From NCBI GenBank assembly GCA_030867875.1, contig JAOWCC010001751.1:23862369-23926368 (forward strand): DNA of 64,000 nucleotides, written 5' to 3'. A program made the translations under genes and the position numbers. Below are positions 31,791-43,676 of this stretch, one piece after another. The notes under the pieces were generated by a model that had not been told where the DNA came from, made no database searches, and saw only the letters and a program-made list of their open reading frames with translations. The DNA comes from Actinernus sp. WN-2022. Taxonomy: Eukaryota; Cnidaria; Anthozoa; Actiniaria; Actinernidae. Within the stretch, counting starts at the first letter, position 1. Each line of letters begins with the position of its first letter.

Positions 31791-34426
31791 GGTTAGCGGG
31801 CGCATATTCTGAAGTTTTGAACGGCATACAACTGTATTCAAGATGTAAAACTGTATATAGATAGATGGATTTTGAAATTGCTGGGGATTTTGAAATGTTA
31901 TATAGTTCTACAATTGTTTTTGCGAAATATACTTGAAAGTGAACTACCTGTGGTGGTTAGTGGGCTACCTGTGGTACAACGATGAAAATTATTACTAGAT
32001 CGAGTCTGATCGAGTCCTACAACGTCATTCTGACGTAAACTTAGATCCAGACCCTCTTGTGGTTGTATATTTCAAGATGGCGGACCAACTCAAGCCAAAA
32101 CATGAAGAAACCAACTCAAAATGGCCAGTTTTGGCAAACCAGACTTGTCGAACATGATTTCAGCTACTTCAGCTGTTTTCATCGGTTTTAGATCCAAAAG
32201 TGCCGGACTTTATTGAAGATTGATTGTCAAACGAACTAACGGGAATCGTCAAACAAAAACTACAACTTACGATTGACATGGAACTACAAGCTCAATACTT
32301 TGGCTATGTATGGCAAATGTTGCATATTTGCACACGATTATATACAACTCAGTGTTCAGGACTTCAACACAGTTTTGCCGAAGTTTATACTGTTTAAACC
32401 TACGAAAAAAGGACACCTAACTGGAACGAGCCAACGCAAAGATTTTGGGTTTACTCACCCGGTACATCTATAAAGTAAGATACTTTTATTTGGCTTTTTT
32501 GTGCTTTCTCAGTCATTGTGTGCCTAGGACTCCAATATTTATGAGCGTACTGCGCATACTCAGTGTAACTTGGCAGCCATGCTGTCCTCGATTCTTGGCC
32601 ATGTACAGTGGCTGCCGTTTAACTAGGCCGCCAGATGCGAAACAAATCGCCATCACTGCCGGCAAAGATCTCGCGACTGAGTCTGCAATCTGATCTTTTC
32701 GGTGGTCTGTTGATCGTGTGGTACAACTCCCGCCGATAGGATCGGGGCTGACTCACTTATGTTGTCTTAGAAGACCATACAAAAGGACGTCAATGACTCA
32801 CGGCCTTATCTCTTGTGACTCAATCGGTCGATAAACATCCGGTTAAATCGATGGAAAAACACAGCCATCCTGCTCCTAAAATGCAAGGAAAACGATCAAA
32901 CTTGCTTCCTCGTTGTCTTGTTGGCCATTCCCGGTGAGACAAGGATGTATTTCGATGTAAACTACGCTGAAAATAGCTTTAGCAAAAAGTTGTGGTCGAC
33001 CGAAGCACGCCACGAAAGAAAGAGGAAGCTAGGAACGCCTACAACGTTTTTAATGTGGTACCCAGACCGCGCGCGGCCGCGATCTGCATATGATTGTGAG
33101 TATCAGTCGGAGAAGGAGTGAAGACGACTGCAGACAGTGTGCAGTTCTGTTCTGACTGTTCTCAGTTTATATCCTTATTATTATACTGAATTGTTTTTAA
33201 AAGCACTTTCTAGGATGTATCTGGATTTCGTCAGGCTGCTAATATTGACAAAGCGCCAAGCCAACACACATTGAAATAAATTCTATGTGAGCTCGACTAA
33301 AGCGATTATTGAAAACCTGCCGTGCTTAAGTCAACATTAATGCATTGTGGCATATAATGCGTAACTTGGTAACCTAGTGACGTACGTATTTATGCAAATT
33401 ACATCCTAGAAAGCTTTAGCTGAAAACTCGCTTTATGACTGGCTAAACAACTGTAGGCTTTTGATCGATATGGTCAGTGATGGTAGAAGCAGACAATAAT
33501 TTATTTACTTATATTGTGAAGTTTTTACATTATTTCTTCGATGTTAGTGACTGGCAAAGATGGTTTGGTAGGATTTCGGTGTGAGCCAGCTTTCACTGAA
33601 GTCTCTGGGCCGGTCACAGATAGGCCAATCGTGGCGATCTCAGTTATAGTTAACATAAGCTGTTAAAAAATTAAAAGTAGGAATTCAGTGATTTTGACTG
33701 CATAATTATGTTAATCATATAAACAATTTAGAAGATACATTTTGACACATATCTATTCAACTTTAACCTCAATATCATTGTAATAAACTGTAAAGACAAT
33801 AGAGAAATCGAGATTCGAGTGAGAGCATCGAGAAGCAGGTGGACCCGAAGTCTTAGAAAGTGAAACTGTACATAGTTCTGTTACCAAAATAAACCGGCAT
33901 TGTCTTCACTGTTCATTATAAAATAAAGCTTCAGTACCAACAATTCTCTGAAGGCTAATTTCAAAAGCTTTTTCTATACATATATTTTTTCTAACAACTG
34001 ATAATTATTGAATTCATGCAGCCATGTTTTGTAAATTTGTAAACTTTGCTATGTGTAGATTGTTTAATATATCAGCTTCCATATTATCTAATAAAATATT
34101 TATACATATTGCTCAATATTAAAGGAGACAAACTGAGTATCAAAACCACTTGAGAATATAACAGTTTTGCCTCAGTCTGTTTGATGTGAGAAAGACTTAG
34201 GAAGTGGACGCAAGGCCGTGGAAATATATCCTTGCAACCACAGTTTACTTTCCACTAAAACAAGAAACGTGTACACATGCCGAACTGGTTCAGTTTGTAA
34301 CTGGTCTGTAGCGATGAAAAGGACGAACTGAAAGTGTATATAATAATTCATTCATAGCAACACAAATTATGTAAGGCCAAGGATAATAATTGAATCTCAA
34401 AGAATCGTCGTTAACACTGGCCACAA
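31791..34426. other. Intergenic; one inverted relic of the DIRS-like fragment
   Basis: At 32582-32603 a 22-base segment (CTGTCCTCGATTCTTGGCC..) is the reverse complement of 31758-31779, and similarity extends about 20 bases beyond with a 17-base gap. So a piece of the same element sits here inverted. Short ORFs (32273, 32445, 32918) have no recognisable domains. From 33130 to 34426 I see nothing except AT-rich sequence upstream of the receptor gene. Confidence 0.45.
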
Positions 34427-35521
34427 ATGGATGTCATCACCGAAGAAGCACGAAACCTATCACAAATATTCGCCTCAAGATGCATCGAAATTATTGTCAC
34501 CGAGACTACGATCACATTAGCGATATCTCTGCTGGGGCTATTGTTGAATATCTTCGTCTTCTACACAGCCTGCAAGAAACTCCATGTAGAGAGCCTTCCT
34601 CACATGTACATACTCTCTTACTGCCTAGCTGATATAATTTTCCTTGGTATAGTAATGCCGTTTTCCCTGGCCGCTTTGATCCAGAGCCATTGGGAAACAC
34701 CTCAAGTAACATGCGTGATCCAAGGCTTTGGAGTCATTGCATTGGGTGCTTTAACAGTTCTGATTACTACCCTCACGGCTATCGATAGGTTCTTTGCTAT
34801 GACGAGCCCAGGTATCTACGCAAGGATTTTCAAAGGGAAGTTCGTATGTATTATGATTATAGTGTGCTGGCTAATCTCCGCAGCGATCCCACTTCCGTAT
34901 TTCTTCGAAGGTACACTCAAGTTTCATCCGGGATTTGCGTACTGCAAAGCAGATGTAAAAGAAGAGAATTACCTCACAGCTTCCATACTCCAACTTCACG
35001 TAGTTGTCATTCCTCTCTTCATAATTTCAGTTTGTCTTTGCAAAGCTAAATTGAAGATGAACCGAAACAATTCTCAGCAGCAGATGATAGGAGTTCAAAC
35101 ACAGTTATGTGGTAACGAGGTAGATGCGACTCGCCTGTTTGCCGCCATCACCCTAGGAATACTCATCTGCTGTCTTCCGACCTTTGCCTGTGATCTAAGC
35201 GTCGCCTTCTTAGGCCGTTTCTCGTTACCAAGGTCAGTGTACCTATTCTCATCGTTCTGCATTGCTTCTATTTCTTGGGTCAGGCCTCTGATTGTAGCTG
35301 TTGTGGATGATGATTATAAGTCCGTTATGCAAACCATTTTGTGTTGCTGCAAGCCCGACGAACCACCGCGGGAACCACCATCTCGAACACCAAGCATGAG
35401 GAGTGAAGTTGGGCCTATGGTTGAGTTTTCAATGCCGTATTTGAAGACAACCAAGTACATTCGGTATAACGAGAACGGAGAGGGTGTTATGGATATATGG
35501 GAAAGTCAATCTGTCGCTTAG
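34427..35521 (+). CDS. Class A GPCR, 364 aa, diverged DRY and NPxxY
   Basis: A seven-transmembrane receptor expected at the plasma membrane; a single exon. Landmarks: N41 in TM1 (LLLNIFV), LAD with D69 in TM2, C96 and C173 for the TM3-ECL2 disulphide, the ECL2 motif FHPG (166-169), and CCLP (248-251) for CWxP in TM6. Two hallmark motifs are altered. DRY reads DRF (120-122). NPxxY reads RPLIV (286-290), losing both Asn and Tyr. The C-terminal tail has a CCC cluster (306-308), a likely palmitoylation site, then about 55 residues rich in Pro and Glu. The FHPG motif relates it to the receptors at 44.3, 48.4 and 56.5 kb, which look melatonin/amine-receptor-like. Ligand and coupling are unknown; the altered motifs suggest atypical signalling. 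AATAAA lies downstream near 35611. Confidence 0.9.
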   Translation: MDVITEEARNLSQIFASRCIEIIVTETTITLAISLLGLLLNIFVFYTACKKLHVESLPHMYILSYCLADIIFLGIVMPFSLAALIQSHWETPQVTCVIQGFGVIALGALTVLITTLTAIDRFFAMTSPGIYARIFKGKFVCIMIIVCWLISAAIPLPYFFEGTLKFHPGFAYCKADVKEENYLTASILQLHVVVIPLFIISVCLCKAKLKMNRNNSQQQMIGVQTQLCGNEVDATRLFAAITLGILICCLPTFACDLSVAFLGRFSLPRSVYLFSSFCIASISWVRPLIVAVVDDDYKSVMQTILCCCKPDEPPREPPSRTPSMRSEVGPMVEFSMPYLKTTKYIRYNENGEGVMDIWESQSVA

Positions 35522-37789
35522 GTGATATACTGAGTTGTATTTATTCAAGTGCTTGAAAGAACGAAATTTATATACGTAGCAAGCACACCTAGAACTGTAT
35601 GTCTAAAAAGCACAATAAACCAAGTCGCAAAGATATAATCTCGGCGAGGCACGAAGTAACGAGAGTATTCTAAGCAGTTCCGGCATATTCAATGTCCTGC
35701 CTAACCCAATAACGCACGCCATGCAGGAATCTATCACACACATAATATTCAAGTGGCCCTTAATTACTTTAAGAAAATGTCCTCTTACTTAAACTTTTTA
35801 GATACATTTCTCAACATTCCATTAACTGCATTTATTTAACTATACACAGTTTCTACAAAGTTAAACTTATCTCATGGCTTTTAATTACGCAGAATCTGAT
35901 TGATGCGATTGACTTATTTATTAAGTTACTATCACTGCAGGCCATAATATATAGGAATAGTTTGAATATGTCATTCAGAGCTATCAGAATTAACTATTGA
36001 AACTGTCTACCATACCGTCTGTTATAAGCTACCAGAATCAGTATTTTGTATACGTAGGCATGCATGGAAACAGCAAAACTAATCCGGTTTATAAACATTG
36101 CGGATTCGTCACGAATCTTTCGCTCTAGTTTAAGTAGTCTAAGTGTTTCTCATAAACAACTTGCTTGAGTTTTAGCAGCATATCCGAGAATCTTAGAAAC
36201 CATAGCACAATAAAAATATTGAACTTAATTGTTTTCAGTTTTATTTAGTTTCTTTAAGGTTGGAATTAACCAGAAGTCCATGTTAACAATGGCTCTAAAA
36301 ATAGACATTATAAGGCCCTTTGTAGACTGTTTATTCTTAAAGAAAAACTGTATCAATAATTTAGCTATATATATATCCACCTACGTTCGCTGTCATAGTA
36401 GCCAGAGTGAAGTATCTTTTTAAAATTGACTGACGGTCGCACGAACTGTAAATTATTATAAATTTAAGAATCCAGTTTGTTACCTCAAGCAGAGTCGATT
36501 TGTTTTTCAGTAATAGATGGTTTGCACTCAATCCCCAGAGATTCAAATGACAAAGGGCATGGCAGCTATGTTGGTGTACAGAACAAAAGAAGCTAATGAG
36601 GAATCTATTGTTAACTGTACACCAACATGGCGGCTATGACGTCACGTGCAAAGGGTCCATAGGATGTTTTAAATGTAGTTGTCCTGAAGAGTCAACTAGC
36701 GCCCTTTGACGTAGGGGTTCCCCCTCGGGCCTTCATCCCGTCAAACTGATTTTTGTTGTTGTAGAAAGGACAATGTGACCATCATATTTGGCTTATTAGT
36801 GTACTATTCATACACATGGCATTATATAGCATAATACAACAGATAGCGACATCAAAGATGAATCACAGTGACTATAGAAAATACTACTCGTAGACGACTT
36901 TATTTATTTTCATGGTGTTATTCCCTGGTGGTTTATATTTCACATTGTTGTTTAGCGTTTCTATCCACGTACACATTCCTATTTTCAAGTGTTTACCCGG
37001 ATATCTCACGAGTGAGCAGTGCCGAGCAACACACACACCGCGGCCTAACGTGCTTCGCTGAAACAAAACGAAAACAAAGGCAAGCATCCCTGTTTCTAAT
37101 TTTAGGACTGCATGTGAAATGTTTCGCCAAAAACAACAAAACGTCTAAAACTTTAACAGGCTGGACAAAAATGGACCATTTTTAAAATAAATCTTAATAC
37201 TATGGAGTGTACGTGAATTTTCGAAGTTATTTTTCGCATGTTGCGCTTTCTATATTAAAAAATAAAACTTGTGAGCAAATTTGGCCACCAGCCCCGCGGC
37301 GCAGAATAAGGGTGTCAGCGGATATTTTTTGTAATTTATGACGTAGTATACGAGATCTAGATTTTACTGAGGCCCACGCATACGTGTGGTAGGCTTCAGC
37401 GATAACGAAAGGCACGAATTCAAAGATTTAGAGTAAGTGCAATGCACGTGCAATCCAGTATATTCTCAATTGTACATGTAGTCATTCAATTATGAAGTTT
37501 CTTCCTAATCCTACGATAAGGTGTTGTTTTAAATCGCGCTCGCCCAGACATTTGATATACATGTACGTCCACTGAAACGCGTAGTACGGTAACTGTACTC
37601 TCGGTAATGTAATCAGTTAATGCACTGCAATTAATTGAAATTTCATATTAAATCGTTTCTTATATGATTTCCTGTACTATACGAGGTATATATAAACCTG
37701 TAACTTACCGTTATTGTCTGTTACGTTGGGACGCCCAGCTTCGATCCTAAATGAAATCCCATTTCTGGTACTTGAGTATAAGCATGGTG
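35522..37789. other. Intergenic, no gene seen
   Basis: An inverted repeat (ATGTTGGTGTACAG / CTGTACACCAACAT, arms extending imperfectly to about 24 bases) lies at 36560-36640, followed by a CRE-like TGACGTCA at 36639. The 105-codon ORF at 36868 has no recognisable domain. Otherwise AT-rich. Confidence 0.45.
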
Positions 37790-38145
37790 AATTGTTTTGC
37801 GGTTGACTGCAGAAATGAATCAAAGGAATCAGCTACCATCAATTTCATAAAGATCCCACGTTATAGAAATAATGGGTTGGGAAAATTTCTCGACAGAATG
37901 CAAAAACTTCCCTTACTAAGGATTCTGTTGTGTGCTCCGAGCACTTCACTCCCAACTGTTTTCAGGAAACCTTCGCGCGGAGCTTATGGGTACGAAGTCC
38001 AAGGCAAAACTAAAGCCGGGTGCTGTGCCGACTATATTCTCTCATCGACCCCCTCCAAAAAAAATTCGTTTATCTTCCGAGAAACGCACGAAAGAAAACG
38101 AAAAGAAAGAGGTAAAACTACACATGACACGTACAGCACTGTTCC
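37790..38145 (+). pseudogene. THAP-domain fragment, frameshifted
   Basis: THAP zinc-finger landmarks appear in order but in three frames: NCFAVDC (first cysteine pair) in the frame starting ATGGTGAATTG, VVCSEHF (the C-x2-H pair) in a second frame near 37930-37950, and the AVPTIF box in a third near 38020-38037. A basic stretch rich in Lys and Arg follows. THAP domains bind DNA and occur in host regulators and in P-element/Kolobok-type transposases. Two frameshifts within about 240 bp make this a relic, unless small introns are missed. The central conserved Trp is not clear. Confidence 0.6.
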
Positions 38146-38321
38146 AAGTAATATATGCAAGCGAATAGTAGTAGTAGTAATTTATTTAACACGTAGTCAC
38201 TAATGAGCGTTTACAATGTGTACGTGTAGTCAACTAATTAAGATAGATAAATAGAGGATAAAAAATTGATATTAAATTCTAAGAATACAATGTTTGCTTT
38301 TTTACAATTAGATAATACAAA

Positions 38322-38509
38322 TTAGTATAAACCAACTAGTGGACTATTACAAATCCTGCATTCTGATTGGCTACGCTACTATAGGTCTATTTGTGATAGC
38401 CCATGGTAGAGAAAAACCGCACGCATTTTCACGAAATAATAACATTTTTTAACTTCAATTTGTTTCTTTCGATTATTTTCTACTGTCCGACTAGTTAGTT
38501 TATACTAAA
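38322..38509. mobile_element. MITE family 2, copy 1
   Basis: Ends TTAGTATAAACCAACTAGTGGAC and the near complement at 38484-38509 (GTCCGACTAGTTAGTTTATACTAA). The interior includes GATTGGCTACGCTACTATAG. A second copy is at 43677-43845. No coding capacity. Confidence 0.8.
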
Positions 38510-38601
38510 ACAATTAGACCTCTCGCCCTCATGGGCTATGAGTTAAATAGCCCATTCGGCTGCGCCTCGTGGGCTATTGACTGGCTGCAGGTCTAATTGT
38601 T
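38509..38601. mobile_element. Short foldback abutting MITE family 2
   Basis: AACAATTAGACC at 38509-38520 pairs with GGTCTAATTGTT at 38590-38601. In between are ATGGGCTAT/ATAGCCCAT and a GGCTGCGCC stretch. The first ~45 bases of the same foldback also follow the family 2 copy at 43845, so the two probably travel as one composite repeat. Confidence 0.7.
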
Positions 38602-39079
38602 AAATATCGCATAGTCCGATGAATTACTTGAAGATGTAGTACTTTTGTTGATATTTTGCTAAGTTATAAATAGCGCGCGTAGCTGCAGTGGTGATTCCAC
38701 TCTGAATCACCACTCCGTCTCAGCCAATCAGCATCTGATTCCGCAAATGCACCGTGCGATTCAGCTTTGGCTATGCGATTCTAATAATAATACTATAACA
38801 ATATCAACAACAACAACAATAGTCAATATAATAAATGTAAAGTATTTCTAAATATCGCGCTTGCTAAGGTAAAATATATCTAGGTGACACGCATGCTAAT
38901 AGTATCATGTGCCATTGATGATAACGCAGGTTTCTCTATTTTAGACTTGAAAATAACCGGGGAAGAAATAGTACGAAATTCGTTAGGTAGGCTATTCCAC
39001 AGTCTAACTATTATGTAAGTAAAATAATTATGAAAATACTTAGACTGCTTCCGGTGATAACCGAGATGGTCAACACTTC

Positions 39080-40830
39080 GCTGCTAAACGGCCGTCTTAC
39101 CGGAGAGCTTAAAGGTTGCTTCCCTGCAACCACGTCTAAAGAATGCTTCACTGGACACAGACGAGTTTAGCAGCTTTCGCCCAATATCTAATCTAAAGTT
39201 CATTTCCAAGTCAACTGAGAAAGTTGTAGCGGCTCAAACGTGCCTACACATTAATGACAACAACTTGGATGAACTTTACCAGTCCGCCTATAAGAAGTGC
39301 CACAGCACGGAAACTGCGTTAGTAAAGGTTCAAAACGATATCTTGAGAGCAATTGACTATCAGAAGTCCGTGATTCTCCTACTTCTTGACCTGTCACACC
39401 GCCTTCGACACTGTTGATCACGAAATCCTGTTGTCCCGGCTCTCTTCAAGATTCGGGATTGTCGATAAGGCCCATGACTGGTTTAGGTCATACCTGTCTA
39501 ACCGGACGTTTACTGTCAATGTTCGCGGGGGCCAATCTTCCAAGTACACCCTTCGTTCCGGTGTTCCTCAGGCAGCGTTCTGGGGCCGATATTATTCTCG
39601 CTTTATATACAACTCCACTCGGTGATCTACTTAGACAACACAGTATGGACTATCATCTCTATGCAGATGACACTCAGCTATATATATATATCACCTTTAA
39701 ATCATCGGACACTAGTGAACTTGACACGGCAACATCTAAGATCGAGGCATGTGTCCGTGATGTAGATGCCTGGATGACATGGAATAAGTTAAAACTGAAT
39801 GGAGACAAGACTGAGCTGTTGTTTCTAAATGCTCGCCATCGCCCGCTGCCACCTCTTGACTCCATCTCTGTTTGTGATGAGGTGATCTGCCCATCCTCCC
39901 TTGTTAGAAACATTGGTGTACTATTTGAATCTTCTTTGACAATGGAACTGCAGCATGTTACTAGTGTCTGTAAATCTGGCTTCTACCGTCTTAGGAATAT
40001 TAGCCGTATCAGAAAATACCTTAGCTTTCAGTCTGCTGAAACGTTAGTCCACGCATTTGTTACTACTAGGTTAGATTTCTGTAATTCGCTACTGTACGTA
40101 TGGTTTACCTAACACCTTATTGTCCGTCTGCAGAGTGTTCAAAACGCCGCAGCCCGGGTGGTTACATTAACCCGTAAGTACGACCATATAACACCTGTTT
40201 TGTTAAATTTACACTGGCTTCCGGTAGAATAACGGATTATATTTAAGATATTATTAACTACTTCTAAGATTACGCTTAGGAACATAGGCAGTAATTAAGT
40301 CGGCGATATATGATGGTGCCGTTCCGTGTAGAGACTTATATCGTCTTCCAGGAACCGGCTTGTAGTCCCACAATACAACTTGAGCTTCTATGGCTATAGA
40401 GCAATTTCTTGTGCTGCGCCTACTCTGTGGAATTCCCTGCCACAGGATATAAGGGTCTGTGACTCACTTATGAGCTTCAAGAAACAACTCAAGACCTATT
40501 TGTTCAAGGCATTTTATTATAACTCTAGTTGGTTAGATTTTCTACATATCTTTGTTTACTTTATACCATGTACAACGCAGATTGTATTATCATTTTACCT
40601 ATAGTTGGGTTAGCTTAGTTTTTAGTTTCTAATTTCTATAATGTTGTTAATTAGTTAGCTGTAGTTGTAGGTTAATTTTTATTGTTGATATAGTTATTTA
40701 TTCAATATTGTTGTGAGCGCCATTTTATTCAGTGTTGCGCGCAGCCTTATGTATTTGTTAAGCGCTATTGGGCACTTATTCTCTGTGGAAACAGCGCTAT
40801 ATAAATAAAGATTATTATTATAATTATTAT
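39080..40830 (+). pseudogene. 5'-truncated L2/CR1-like LINE, decayed
   Basis: Reverse transcriptase pieces appear in order over several frames: FRPISNLKFISKSTEKVV (near 39180), HSTETALVKVQNDILRAID, LLLDLS, AFDTVDHEILLSRL (near 39405), WFRSYLSNR, GVPQ (near 39560), the catalytic YADDTQLYI (near 39660), then KLKLNGDKTELLF, and the C-terminal NSLPQDIR..LKTYLFK (near 40430-40520). The tail is AATAAAGATTATTATTATAAT, a typical LINE 3' microsatellite. Multiple frameshifts, for example after DLS and after GVPQ, plus loss of the endonuclease, make it dead. The order and C-terminus fit the L2 clade; this is from memory of the family. Confidence 0.8.
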
Positions 40831-41088
40831 ATATATATAGTTTGGCAACTGAAGAATCATATCTCCCCTAAGATTGTATGCATGTGCTAGCCCGTAATGA
40901 AACAAAAATGTTTGATATATTGTTGGGCGATGTTGTGGACACACTTGTGTGACAGTAGCAGAGACTGGACGTACCGGCGGTGCTCTATAGGGGCTTAAAG
41001 CTCAACCATGTTCAATAAGTTATCATATGAGGTAGTTTTTGCTAGTTTCAGCAATGTCCTGATGGCGTACTGGTTAGTCAGCTCGAGT

Positions 41089-42240
41089 TTATTGGATATG
41101 CCAGGAGTTATGCCAACTAGAACTGTAGAACAATACAATAAAAGCCTTATATATTCCTACCATAACTTCAGTTGGAATAAAGTTCCTGACCCTCCTCAAC
41201 GTGGCTACTTTAGCATTAACCTTATTTGAAATCAACTTCACTTGCTGTTTAAAAGTAAGGTTACTGTCGATAGTTAGCCCGAGAAGTTTGATGTTATTAA
41301 CAATGTTTAGAGGTGGACCATTTATTTCTGTGAACAACTGGTACTGAGGTATTAGCTCCCGTCCCGGAGGCAAGACTGGTGGTGGTGTCATTGACTCTGA
41401 GATAGTTGCTCTTAAACCATGAAATCAGTAAGTCTATAGGTTATTTTGTACAATAACTTGTAACCTGACTGGGCATTGATGAGCACAATATTCTGTCGTG
41501 TCGTCAGCATATAGCCTCATAGAGACATCACTATAATGAAAAAGTTTAGATCGTTTATAAAGAGATTAAACAATAATGGGCCCAGGATAGAGTTTGAGGC
41601 ACTCCATGTTTAACTCTTTAGAACTCTGGGAGTCACTTCCAATCCTCACCCGTTGTTGTCTTTGAGTGAGGTAGGACCGGATCAGAGCGACAGTGTCATT
41701 GGAGAAACTGTAGGCCTTAAGTGCATATAAGCCCTAGCCAGTTATCTTTGATATCGATTGTACATCAAGTGGATAGTCTAACGGTAGAATATTTCTTGAT
41801 TTGGGTGTTGCGTCTACGAAATATAACGGTTTAGATTTCCAATATGCTAATGATGTGATGTCATCACCGACATCACTTATTATACAAAAGCATGCTGGTA
41901 GAGACAAATTACCTATTTTTTAAATTCTAAGTTATATTTGAAGCTTATCAAAGTCATTTTACCAAAAAAATATTCTAAATTAGAAAATAGCTTAATTCAC
42001 AAGCACAAAGAAATTCAGCAAATGTCGGTGATGACATCACATCATTAGCATATTGGAAATATAAACCTTTATATCTCGTAGACGCAACACCCAAATCAAG
42101 AAATATTCTACCGTTAGACTATCCACTTCATGTACAATCGATATCAAAGATAACTGGCTAGGGCTTATAAGCACTTTAAGCTTGGTGATGAGGAGAACGT
42201 GGCTTATAGAATCAAATATAGACGAATATAGGTCTTTGTT
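41089..42240 (-). pseudogene. LINE RT fragment (minus), split by a MITE
   Basis: Reading from about 42240 leftward: FDSISHVLLITKL, then the TTAA MITE at 41721-42175, then KAYSFSNDTVALIRSYLTQR, decayed GVPQ region, YADDT (near 41500), and the RT thumb piece IKLLGLTIDSNLTFKQQVKL (about 41300-41260). It is truncated at 41089 after GIYKAF. Frames shift several times. It is a different LINE lineage from the neighbour at 39-40.8 kb, judging by the IKLLGLTIDSNLTF motif. Confidence 0.75.
41721..42175. mobile_element. 455-bp MITE with 153-bp arms and TTAA duplication
   Basis: The left arm (41721-41873) and right arm (42022-42175) are near-perfect inverted repeats beginning GTGCATATAAGCCCTAGCCAG. The spacer of about 148 bp is AT-rich. 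TTAA occurs on both sides (41717-41720 and 42176-42179), and removing the element plus one TTAA brings the LINE codons on the two sides together. The TTAA target indicates a piggyBac/Kolobok-type mobiliser. No ORF. Confidence 0.9.
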
Positions 42241-42449
42241 TACCTTCCAAATTCACTGTGCTGATGTGTTCCATGAATGTCGTCACCCTCCTATCCCACC
42301 AGATGTTGCACGGACAAAGAAGTGGTTCACTGGCTCATTGGCTAAAAGCGATCACGTGACGTGATAGTTGTCGTCCGCGGATGCAAACTATCAGGCGATA
42401 GTGCCCGCTGAGAGCGGAAGACGATTTTGTGATGAACAATAACTACAAA

Positions 42450-42622
42450 TAGACTGTGTTTGTCTCGGAACTATCGGCTGATAGTTTCCCTTGGAAATTT
42501 GATGTTCTTAAAACTAGCATATAAGCCCTCGAACACTTCGTTCTCGGGCTTATATTTGTTTTAAGAACATCAAATTTCCGCGGGCAACTATCAGCTGATA
42601 GTTCCTCGACGGACACACTCTA
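42450..42622. repeat. Long hairpin, ~80-bp arms
   Basis: The left arm (TAGACTGTGTTTGTC.. CTATCGGCTGATAG.. AAATTTGATGTTCTTAAAAC) pairs with the right arm (GTTTTAAGAACATCAAATTT.. CTATCAGCTGATAG.. ACACACTCTA). The turn lies at CGAACACTTCGTTCTCG near 42530-42548. Probably a foldback MITE; a partly related AACTATCAGGCGATAG lies just left at 42388. Confidence 0.8.
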
Positions 42623-43676
42623 TTTGTATAATATTCACTGTTTGAGTAGCCAATCAGAGCGCGCGAAAAATGATATTCACTGGTGTGGTATATACTAATA
42701 TAATTTATTTGATGGGCACTAGTATTATACTTGTATGTACTCGTTGTTTGACTAAAACGTTCCACAAGATAAGTGGGCCTTTCCGTCGTTAAACATTGTA
42801 TCGGCATCAAACTCAAGATAATGTCAAACGTGTAAAATGTTTACCCAGGTGCATCGCGAGAACTGGTTGTAACCTAGAAACCATTCAGTATCATTCAAAC
42901 TGAGTCTTCACAGAAGTCAGTGTAAAACAAAAAAAAAACATGTACCACCAGTTGACAAAGAATTACCTTTTTGGCACATGATGTTCGGCAGTTCCCTGTT
43001 TTTTTCTGAGTGATATGCGCAATTCAAGATTTTCAATTTGACCCTTCTTGCATGGCCGCCATGTTGGCTAGAAGGCAAAAAACAAAGATTTTTATTCTCC
43101 AGGGCCCGTTTGTTCGAAGGAAGGGTAACTTTATCCTCAGGATAGTGCTAAATCTGTAATTGTAATCTGTATAGTTTATCCGGTTCAGGTTAGCGATTTC
43201 ACCCCGGCTTAGGGCCCGGTTGGTCGAAGCAATGGTAAGAGAGACGAATTAAAGGCAAAATACAATCAAAGAAGAAGATTGCTATCACAGGAATTGGAAC
43301 ATATTATTGCATTATCCTGTTTTCAGTAAATAATATACGACAGTGAGTCCACCGTTGTCCATACTTTTACTTCTTGGTGGTATTATGTCTGATTCGTTTC
43401 TATTATATAAATGTATTCAAACTGCAAAGCATTTCAATGTGATGTATAGGGAATTGATGCAGGATTTGTCTGGCTGACAGTGTTTTTTTTATTTGGAAAG
43501 CTCAATTTGAAAACAAAATGAGTATATTCAAAAGGCATCTTTTGCTGCCTGAATTGGGTGCAAAGTTTTACATGCATGTTAAAAAAAGATTAATCATTGA
43601 CACCGGCTGGGAAGTCGTATTTTTTGCTTTACACCACGTCTTTACTTGGTCAGCCTCGGAGGGGGGGATATACCAT
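42623..43676. other. Intergenic, no gene seen
   Basis: No recognisable gene. Minor direct repeats (AGGGCCCGTT and TTGGTCGAAG variants) at 43103 and 43208. Confidence 0.4.

Noticed and set aside
36868..37185. 105-codon ORF with a hydrophobic stretch
   Set aside because: No homology recognised and no promoter or splice context; likely chance.
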